From contig CAJWAR010000039.1 in NCBI GenBank assembly GCA_913020445.1, forward strand, positions 1 to 40,137: DNA of 40,137 nt, written 5' to 3'. The notes under the pieces were generated by a model. It saw only the letters and a list, made by a program, of their open reading frames with translations, ran no database searches and was not told the origin of the DNA. Positions within the stretch are counted from its first letter, which is position 1. Every line of letters starts with the position of its first letter. Positions 34,219 through 40,137 of the stretch are shown piece by piece. The stretch comes from an uncultured Rhodospirillaceae bacterium. Lineage in GTDB: Bacteria > Pseudomonadota > Alphaproteobacteria > Rhodospirillales > UBA2165. Position numbers and translations under genes: made by a program.

Positions 34219-34990
34219 CTACCGCAAAGAAAATTCCCGTTAATATGTAGTTGAAGCACAAAATGAGTATCGATGCCGACACCACGGCATTAGTCGTTGC
34301 CTGGCCCACGCCTTGCGCACCACCTTTGGAATGATAGCCATGGTAGCAGCCCATCAGCGTGATGATAAATCCAAAAACAGCTGCTTTGACGAGGCCTGAA
34401 AAGACATCGATAAATTCGACAAAATCATAGGTGTTTTGCAAGTAATTAGCGGCATTGAAGCCCAATTGATAGACACTCACCAGATAACCGCCAAGGACGC
34501 CAATAATGTCGGCGATAAATACTAAAATCGGCATCATCGTGATACCGGCGATAAAGCGGGGTGCGACTAAATATTTAAACGGATTTGTCGACAGCGTGGT
34601 CAGCGCGTCGACTTGTTCGGTCACCCGCATGGTGCCGAGCTCTGCAGCAATGGAGGCGGCAATGCGTCCCGACACCATCAAGCCGGCCAGCACCGGTCCC
34701 AATTCCCGGGTGATTGATAAGACAACCACGTTTGGAATGGCGCTTTCGGCAGAGAAACGCGAGAATCCGGTGAAGCTTTGCAACGCCAACACCATACCTG
34801 CGAATATCGCCGTAAGTCCGACAACGGGCAGGGAGAAATAGCCGATCTCGATCATCTGCTTGACGATTATGCGTGGATAAAATGGCGACCGCACAGAATG
34901 CAGCAGGGCAGTGCCGGTGAAAACGATTAGACGTCCAATAGTTGCTAAAAAGGCAAAGGTAACGTTTCCGATAGGCTGGAGAAAATTCAT
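34211..34990 (-). CDS. mlaE: MlaE-like permease of the MCE/Mla lipid transporter
   Basis: A 259-residue MlaE-family permease with a first amphipathic segment and about five membrane helices. The family signature is recognisable in FTGFSRFSAESAIPNVVVLS and REL(G)PVLAGLMVSGRIAASIAAELGTMRVTEQVDALTTL, the conserved ELGPV...GRxGAxxAAELGTMxxTEQIDAL region. It pairs with MlaF to form the energised core of the transporter for phospholipids or other lipids. Its ATG overlaps the alr stop as ATGA, so alr-mlaE-mlaF are coupled. The substrate direction (retrograde or anterograde) cannot be read. Confidence 0.95.
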   Translation of the reverse strand: MNFLQPIGNVTFAFLATIGRLIVFTGTALLHSVRSPFYPRIIVKQMIEIGYFSLPVVGLTAIFAGMVLALQSFTGFSRFSAESAIPNVVVLSITRELGPVLAGLMVSGRIAASIAAELGTMRVTEQVDALTTLSTNPFKYLVAPRFIAGITMMPILVFIADIIGVLGGYLVSVYQLGFNAANYLQNTYDFVEFIDVFSGLVKAAVFGFIITLMGCYHGYHSKGGAQGVGQATTNAVVSASILILCFNYILTGIFFAVDG

Positions 34991-36078
34991 GCTCGGCTGG
35001 GCCCATCAGAAATATAGCGGCGCTCGTAACGTTGTCCGAGGCTGGTCAGAATTTCGTAGCCAATGGTGCCTGCTTGAGCAGCTACTTGGTCAACTGGATT
35101 GTGGGGGCCGATGAGATCAACCAACCTACCGGTTTGCAGCAGGGCATCGGGTACATCCGTGACATCAACTGTCGTTAAGTCCATTGAAACCCGTCCTACC
35201 ACTGGTACCTCATAGTCGTCGATATAGGCCGTCCCGGTATTGCTGAGACTGCGCAGATAGCCATCTGCATAACCGACGCCGAGTGTGGCAATTTTAGCCG
35301 GTTTTGTCGCCTGATGGGTCGCACCATAACCAACGGTCTGAGGGGTGTCAACGGAGCGCACTTGCAGGATTTTTGCTTGTAAACGAATGACTTGCGCCAT
35401 TGGATTTGATCTTCCAGGCATTGGATTAACACCGTAGAGCGCAACCCCGGCGCGGCTCAGATCAAATTGAAAATCGGGCCCTAAAAAGATACCGGAACTG
35501 GCGGCTAAACTAGCTTGGTCGGCCGGTATAAGTGATTTTAAACCATTGAATAGCGCAAGCTGCTCTTGGTTTTTAGGATTTGCCGGTTCTTCGGCGCAGG
35601 CAAGATGGCTCATCACCAGATCAATATTAATTCCCTTTAGGCGATCTACTTCGTTTTCACATTCAGCTGGCGTCAGACCAAGCCGCGACATGCCAGAATC
35701 AATGTGCAGCCCAGCCGTATGTTCAGCCTTGGGCCGCCATTCTTCGATTTGATCAACGCTGTTGAGGATCGGCACCAGATTGTGGGCGACAAGTTCACTG
35801 GCAGTGCCGGGAAGAACACCATGGAATATATGAATATTGGTAGCCGGTAAAATATGGCGAAGCTCAATACCTTCTTCTAAGGTGGCGACGAAAAAAGTCT
35901 CACAACCAGCTTTATCGAGGGTGAGAGCTGCTTCTTTAACACCCAGCCCATAGGCATTGGCCTTAACCACCGCGGCAAGCTTGCCGGTGCTCAATTGGTT
36001 TTTTAGGGTCTGGTAATTTTGCGCCAGGGCCCTGAGATCGATGGTCAAGGTAGCGCCTGCGTTTATAGATTTATTCAC
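34987..36078 (-). CDS. alr: Alanine racemase
   Basis: A 363-residue fold-type III PLP enzyme that makes D-alanine for peptidoglycan. The PLP lysine lies in VVKANAYGLG (K39), and the partner tyrosine in TVGYGATHQ (Y251). Both are intact, and the length is normal. The start is a GTG at 36078, without a strong ribosome binding site; the cox-type repeat lies 10 bases upstream on the plus-strand side. It is the first gene of the coupled alr-mlaE-mlaF set, sharing an ATGA overlap with mlaE. The dnaB gene lies upstream on the same strand, separated by a repeat element, so alr may have its own promoter or read-through from dnaB. Confidence 0.96.
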   Translation of the reverse strand: MNKSINAGATLTIDLRALAQNYQTLKNQLSTGKLAAVVKANAYGLGVKEAALTLDKAGCETFFVATLEEGIELRHILPATNIHIFHGVLPGTASELVAHNLVPILNSVDQIEEWRPKAEHTAGLHIDSGMSRLGLTPAECENEVDRLKGINIDLVMSHLACAEEPANPKNQEQLALFNGLKSLIPADQASLAASSGIFLGPDFQFDLSRAGVALYGVNPMPGRSNPMAQVIRLQAKILQVRSVDTPQTVGYGATHQATKPAKIATLGVGYADGYLRSLSNTGTAYIDDYEVPVVGRVSMDLTTVDVTDVPDALLQTGRLVDLIGPHNPVDQVAAQAGTIGYEILTSLGQRYERRYISDGPSRA

Positions 36079-36085
36079 TTATACG

Positions 36086-36220
36086 ACCCCCCACCCTAAC
36101 CCTCCCCCACAAGGAGGGAGGGGACTATTGTAGGTTTACCCGAAAGGCAAGATTTAGAATACACGCGTTTCAACATTATTTTCCTCCCCCCAACGCGGGG
36201 GAGGATTAAGGTGGGGGGGC
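36086..36220. repeat. Inverted-repeat element of about 135 bases between alr and dnaB
   Basis: The left arm (36086-36110) reads CCCCCCACCCTAACCCTCCCCC and the right arm (36196-36220) is its reverse complement with about three mismatches. Each arm also folds on itself: CCTCCCCC...GGGGGAGG is clear on the right (36183-36203), and a purine-rich GGAGGGAGGGGA follows on the left. The middle (36124-36180) is AT-rich and non-coding. Such C-rich palindromic elements are common in alphaproteobacterial intergenic regions. I see no second copy in this window. It may act as a REP/MITE-like mobile remnant or an mRNA-end structure for dnaB. Confidence 0.7.
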
Positions 36221-36266
36221 TGCTTAGCAAATGGGGATTGCTCATCGGCCAGCTCAATTATCTGCG

Positions 36267-37814
36267 CTAATAAGATTCGGTGTGTTGAGTATCGAGATCG
36301 CCAAAGCGGGTAAAGGTGCCATCGAAGTAAAGTTTGGCGGTGCCGGTCGGACCGTGGCGCTGCTTGCCGATGATAACTTCGGCGTGGTGGCGAACCTCTT
36401 CAATCCGGCCTTCCCAATGAGAGTAGCGATCAGCGTGTTTATCGGCAGATTCTTCGGCTCTCTGCACTGGTTCACCGCGTTCAAGATAGTAGGCTTCCCG
36501 GTAAATAAAGGTAACCACGTCGGCGTCTTGCTCAATCGTACCCGATTCACGCAAATCTGATAGCAGCGGGCGTTTGTCTTCGCGTTGCTCAACCGCGCGC
36601 GAAAGCTGTGAAAGCGCCAAGACCGGCACATCAAGCTCTTTGGCGAGCGTTTTGAGCCCACGGGTAATCTCGCTGATTTCCTGTACCCGGTTGTCATTGC
36701 GGGTCGTGCCTTCCATCAACTGCAGATAATCGACGACGATCAGGCCGAGGCCTTCATTGCGCTTAAGCCGTCTGGCGCGTGTTCGCAGCATACTCACTGA
36801 CATGGCCGGCGTATCATCGATGAATATGGGCAGCTTGTGCAATTGCTGGGAGGCGACGACGAGTTTATCAAACTCATCATTCGACAACGTACCGCGCCGC
36901 ATTTTCTCGGACGCAATTTCAGCTTGCTCAGATAAAATACGCGCGGCCAATTGTTCAGCCGACATTTCCAGCGAGAAGAAACCAACCACGGCGCCGTCCG
37001 TTACTCTTTGGTTGCCCTGATCATCGGTTTCAACCTTGTAGTCATAAGCAGCATTGAAAGCGATGTTGGTCGCCAGCGCGGTTTTCCCCATGGATGGCCG
37101 GCCGGCCAGGATGACTAAATCCGACGGGTGAAGTCCACCCATAATTTGGTCAAGGTCGCGCATGCCTGTTGCCACACCGCTGAGTTGGCCGTCCCGTTTG
37201 TGCGCGATCTCGGCCATTTCGATAGCTGAAACAACCGAAGATTTAAAATCCTGGAAGCCGCCTTCAATTTCGCCGGTGGTGGCGAGATCGTAAAGTGATT
37301 GCTCGGCGTTCTCGATCTGCTTCATCGCATTATCGTCGACTTCCGGCGAATAGGCGCGATTAACAACCTGCTCGCCAAGCTCAATGAGGTGGCGCTTCAA
37401 ATGGAGATCGTAGATTAAGCGGCCATATTCCGCAGCGTTGATGACATTGACCATTGAGCCGGCGATTTCGGCCAAATACCGCGTGCCGCCGACATCAGCG
37501 AGAGAGCCATCTTGCTCAAAGAAAGTGCGTAACGTGATCGGATCGGCTATTTGGCCGCGTTCAAGTAACTTGGATATTGCACCATAGATATCGCCATGGA
37601 TGGGATCGGCAAAATGTTCCGGCCGCAAATAGCCCGACACACGATCGTAAGCATTATTATTGGCGAATATGGCGCCAAGCAATGCCTTCTCCGCTTCAAA
37701 GTTATGTGGCGGTGAACGAAAAGAAGGCAGGCTCTGATCGTCTTCCTGGATCGTTTGCAAGTTGGTGGGATTTTGAATTGCGGTCGCCATGCCCAAGAAA
37801 TTACTCTCAACCAT
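36267..37814 (-). CDS. dnaB: Replicative DNA helicase DnaB
   Basis: A 515-residue hexameric replicative helicase. The N-terminal domain (about 37-140) begins with the common PPHNFEAEKALLGA sequence, and the RecA-like C-terminal domain has Walker A GRPSMGKT (238-245), a Walker-B-like LGLIVVDYLQLM segment, the LSQLSRAVEQR stretch and an SGTIEQDADVV motif. No intein interrupts the P-loop. Two starts are possible, the ATG at 37814 and one eight codons later (37790); neither has a strong ribosome binding site. It lies downstream of cfa, with the 187-base repeat-containing gap separating it from alr. In related genomes rplI and dnaB are neighbours; here cfa sits between them. Confidence 0.97.
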   Translation of the reverse strand: MVESNFLGMATAIQNPTNLQTIQEDDQSLPSFRSPPHNFEAEKALLGAIFANNNAYDRVSGYLRPEHFADPIHGDIYGAISKLLERGQIADPITLRTFFEQDGSLADVGGTRYLAEIAGSMVNVINAAEYGRLIYDLHLKRHLIELGEQVVNRAYSPEVDDNAMKQIENAEQSLYDLATTGEIEGGFQDFKSSVVSAIEMAEIAHKRDGQLSGVATGMRDLDQIMGGLHPSDLVILAGRPSMGKTALATNIAFNAAYDYKVETDDQGNQRVTDGAVVGFFSLEMSAEQLAARILSEQAEIASEKMRRGTLSNDEFDKLVVASQQLHKLPIFIDDTPAMSVSMLRTRARRLKRNEGLGLIVVDYLQLMEGTTRNDNRVQEISEITRGLKTLAKELDVPVLALSQLSRAVEQREDKRPLLSDLRESGTIEQDADVVTFIYREAYYLERGEPVQRAEESADKHADRYSHWEGRIEEVRHHAEVIIGKQRHGPTGTAKLYFDGTFTRFGDLDTQHTESY

Positions 37815-37914
37815 GCGAGAACGGAAGCCGGAAAGGATTCACAGCCCTGTTGAACCTGGGGATAAGTAGTCAAAAAAAGAAAATAAACTGGCTTGACGCA
37901 GTTACCACGAAGAT

Positions 37915-39165
37915 TCAGGCAGCGCGATTGTCGTTAGCAATCGCTTCTCGGATTGCGGATTCTTCTTTTGCCATATAGTTGCGGGTCATCGGCACAATAC
38001 GCCGGTCCTTCACCATTTGAATCTGAAAGACGGTTGAATCCAAATGGCGGAAGGAAACTTCGCTGCAGGCCAGATAATATTCCCACATGCGGCAGAAAGC
38101 TTCATCGTAAATCTCTTTTACTTTGTCCCGGTTAGCCTGAAAGCGTTGCTGCCAGTGCCTTAGGGTTTCCGCATAGTGCAGGCCAAGGAATTCAACATCC
38201 GTTACCATCATGCCGGTGTCTTCGATCGCCGGCATGATTTCCGATAGTGATGGGATATAACCGCCGGGAAAAATATACTTGCGTATCCAGGGGTCGGTTA
38301 CGGTCGGATGGCCGATGCGGCCGATGGTATGAAGCAGGGCGACGCCATCTTGCGCCAAGCAGTCGTGGATCTTGCTGAAGTAAGATTTAAAGTGATTGAC
38401 GCCCACATGCTCAAACATACCGACCGAAACAATGCGGTCATAGGTATCCCCCAAGTTACGGTAATCGAGGAGATGAAATTTTGCCTTATTATCCAGATTC
38501 TCCGATTCCGCCAGTTGATTCGATTCTTTAAATTGTTCTTCGGAGAGGGTAATGCCGTCAACTCTGGCGCCAAAATGGCGGGCTATGTAGAGCCCCATGC
38601 CACCCCAGCCTGAGCCGATATCCAATACTTTATGGCCGCGTTCCAATAATAGTTTAGCCGCGATATGGCTTTTTTTATCGGTTTGCGCCGTATCCAGATC
38701 ATTTTCCGGCTTTTCGAAATAAGCACAGGAATATTGGCGGTCGCGATCAAGAAACAGTTGATAGAGTTCACCAGATAAATCGTAGTGATGGGCGACATTG
38801 TTACGCGATTTGCGCGCTGGATTAAATTGCTGAAAGCGCTTCCGTAAAGCATCCAAATGATCGAATAAACGATGGAGCCAATGATAGTCATCTCGCTCGA
38901 CATTTAACGCTAAAAGCTGGATGAAATCATATATCGTGCCGTCATCGACTGAGATGCGGCCTTCCATATAGCCCTTGCCGAGAGCCATGCTGGGTGACAG
39001 TGCCAACCATCGCGCATAATGTTTATCGTGAAATCGAACACAGACTTCGCGGGGAGCCAACTCGCTGCTCTCGCCTTTAAAGCGGTAAATTCTACCGTCG
39101 GCATTCACTATTTTTAAGCTGCCGAACTGTATCATATGACTGAGAATTGGTTGTAACACGTACAT
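37915..39165 (-). CDS. cfa: Cyclopropane-fatty-acyl-phospholipid synthase
   Basis: A 416-residue SAM-dependent synthase that methylenates unsaturated acyl chains of membrane phospholipids. The SAM motif VLDIGSGWGGMG falls at about 184-195 of the longer reading frame, and GVALLHTIGRIG, FPGGYIPSLSEI and HYAETLRHWQQRF are the expected substrate-domain motifs. The frame opens at a TTG at 39177, but GGGAG lies just before two ATGs (39168 and 39165), so 39165 is chosen. It inserts between rplI and dnaB on the same strand. A perfect 10-base palindrome TTCACGTGAA lies 120 bases upstream. Expression at stationary phase or under acid stress is family knowledge. Confidence 0.93.
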   Translation of the reverse strand: MYVLQPILSHMIQFGSLKIVNADGRIYRFKGESSELAPREVCVRFHDKHYARWLALSPSMALGKGYMEGRISVDDGTIYDFIQLLALNVERDDYHWLHRLFDHLDALRKRFQQFNPARKSRNNVAHHYDLSGELYQLFLDRDRQYSCAYFEKPENDLDTAQTDKKSHIAAKLLLERGHKVLDIGSGWGGMGLYIARHFGARVDGITLSEEQFKESNQLAESENLDNKAKFHLLDYRNLGDTYDRIVSVGMFEHVGVNHFKSYFSKIHDCLAQDGVALLHTIGRIGHPTVTDPWIRKYIFPGGYIPSLSEIMPAIEDTGMMVTDVEFLGLHYAETLRHWQQRFQANRDKVKEIYDEAFCRMWEYYLACSEVSFRHLDSTVFQIQMVKDRRIVPMTRNYMAKEESAIREAIANDNRAA

Positions 39166-39285
39166 CATTTCTCCCAATCAGCGGCCGCGCAATTTTATAA
39201 TTTATCGCCGCACTATGTTTTTTGAGGCTTTAATTCCTAATACTTCAAATATTGCCGGTTAGCCGAAGTTTAGCATATTTCCCTT

Positions 39286-39295
39286 TTCACGTGAA
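39286..39295. promoter_or_regulatory. Palindrome TTCACGTGAA upstream of cfa
   Basis: A perfect 10-base palindrome in the 234-base gap between rplI and cfa. It could be an operator for cfa, but no regulator can be named, and chance occurrence cannot be excluded. The same gap contains the rplI terminator. Confidence 0.3.
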
Positions 39296-39341
39296 GAGAG
39301 TATATAAACAGTACCACATATAATAATACTCAATTTCAAGT

Positions 39342-39380
39342 AAAAAAAACGGCACATCTCCAGGCGAAATGTACCGTTTT
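39342..39380 (-). terminator. Rho-independent terminator of rplI
   Basis: On the minus strand AAAACGGTACATTTC pairs with GAGATGTGCCGTTTT over 15 positions, where the two mismatches become G-U pairs, around a 5-base loop. It is followed by a run of T (the A tract at 39342-39349 on the plus strand). It lies 20 bases after the rplI stop and looks like a strong terminator, so cfa must have its own promoter in the remaining roughly 165 bases. Confidence 0.85.
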
Positions 39381-39399
39381 AATTCTTTAGGTGAGGCGC

Positions 39400-40089
39400 T
39401 TATTCTTCTTCTTCGCCAGCCTCTTCGCTAGATTCTTCGTCACTGGTATCACCGCTTGTCTCGTCTGAAGACTCGTCGGATTCCGCTACCGCTTCAGAAG
39501 CAGCTTCCTGTTTAGCCGCCTCATCTTCATCTGGCATGTTTGCTTCTTCGGCATCCAACTCTTCGACCAATTCTTCAACTGCATCTGAATCTTCGTCACC
39601 GGATACAATAGCTTCACCGGTGCGATTCTGGATTTCGGCTTCTTCGTCAGACCGCGCGACATTAACCACAATTGAAACGCTGACTTCAGGGTGGAGGGCT
39701 ACTTGGACCGGATGCAAGCCGATGGCCTTGATCGGGTTTTCCAGCTTGATCTGATGACGATCAACAGAAAAGCCTGCTTCGGTTACGCCATCGGCAATAT
39801 CGCGGGCGCTTACCGAGCCATAAAGCTGACCAGCATCACCGGCTTGACGCACCATAATAACTTTCTGGCCATCAAGTTTTTTGCCGACTTTTTCCGCTTC
39901 GGATTTGAGCTCAAGGTTTGTAGCCTCTAGCTGAGCGCGCTGGCTTTCAAAATGTTCTTTGTTTTCACTGGTCGCCGTGACTGCTTTTTTCTCCGGCAAC
40001 AAATAATTGCGGGCAAAACCTGGCTTGACGGTGACGACATCACCCATCTGGCCCAGCTTTTCAATTCTTTCTAACAGAATAACTTCCAT
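39400..40089 (-). CDS. rplI: Ribosomal protein bL9 with long acidic C-terminal tail
   Basis: A 229-residue bL9 protein. The N-terminal domain is standard ([19 protein letters not shown] followed by [12 protein letters not shown]), then a long connecting helix and a C-terminal rRNA-binding domain ending near residue 146. Normal L9 is about 150 residues; here about 80 more follow (147-229), almost entirely Glu, Asp, Ser and Ala and without a hydrophobic core, so probably disordered. Acidic L9 extensions are known in alphaproteobacteria. AAGG lies upstream of the ATG. Upstream rpsF and rpsR are expected beyond the window edge. The gene is followed by a strong terminator. Confidence 0.95.
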   Translation of the reverse strand: MEVILLERIEKLGQMGDVVTVKPGFARNYLLPEKKAVTATSENKEHFESQRAQLEATNLELKSEAEKVGKKLDGQKVIMVRQAGDAGQLYGSVSARDIADGVTEAGFSVDRHQIKLENPIKAIGLHPVQVALHPEVSVSIVVNVARSDEEAEIQNRTGEAIVSGDEDSDAVEELVEELDAEEANMPDEDEAAKQEAASEAVAESDESSDETSGDTSDEESSEEAGEEEE

Positions 40090-40137
40090 TATTTTCTACC
40101 TTCATCTCTCAAAAATAGTTCTCATGCCGATGCATAT

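Noticed and set aside
1..40137. CRISPR array, prophage, transposase or tRNA genes
   Set aside because: No spaced direct repeats, no integrase or transposase motifs and no clover-leaf sequence were seen by eye; a tRNA scan would be decisive.

Overview
The window looks like a chromosomal segment of an alphaproteobacterium, most likely a Rhodospirillales-like or related lineage. This rests on an RcdA/DUF1465 cell-cycle protein, HspQ, an L9 protein with a long acidic tail, an iron-sulfur-type PurF, and the block dnaB-alr-mlaE-mlaF-radA-cvpA-purF-SDR. Base composition is close to balanced and there is no transposase, integrase, tRNA, rRNA or CRISPR array. All taxonomy here is inference from gene content.

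Layout. 1-5.6 kb: a TorD-type chaperone cut off from its upstream context, a two-PAS histidine kinase, a PilZ protein, a nitrilase-superfamily protein, a PPP-type phosphatase and HspQ. 5.6-13.2 kb: a metabolic region with a homocysteine methyltransferase, a small unrecognised protein, a resorcylate-decarboxylase-like amidohydrolase, a second nitrilase with a complete triad, an exported DUF255 protein, an exported nuclease and a gentisate-dioxygenase-like double cupin. 13.5-19.5 kb: a molybdenum hydroxylase operon in the order coxS-coxL-coxM-coxD-coxE. Its large subunit carries AYRGAGR (form II), not the AYxCSFR signature of genuine CO dehydrogenase. 19.5-22.8 kb: a very large cyclase-ATPase-TPR regulator. 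22.9-26.3 kb: the conserved yfgM-bamB-der block. 26.5-29.8 kb: an RcdA-like protein, a cysteine-rich lipoprotein, a Sel1 protein, a methyltransferase and an SDR. 29.8-40.1 kb: housekeeping genes, all on the minus strand (purF, cvpA, radA, mlaF, mlaE, alr, dnaB, cfa, rplI).

How the genes may work together. The best candidate for an undescribed system is the 2.9-19.5 kb region. Two nitrilases could make carboxylates, the amidohydrolase could (de)carboxylate an aromatic acid, the molybdenum hydroxylase could hydroxylate a ring or aldehyde, and the cupin could open a ring. The cupin and cox genes are divergent around a perfect FNR/FixK-type palindrome. This is a hypothesis from gene content only; no substrate can be read from the sequence. 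A second regulatory point of interest is the rcdA-lipoprotein intergenic region. It holds an exact CtrA-type box and three TGTAAC half-sites spaced about one helical turn apart.
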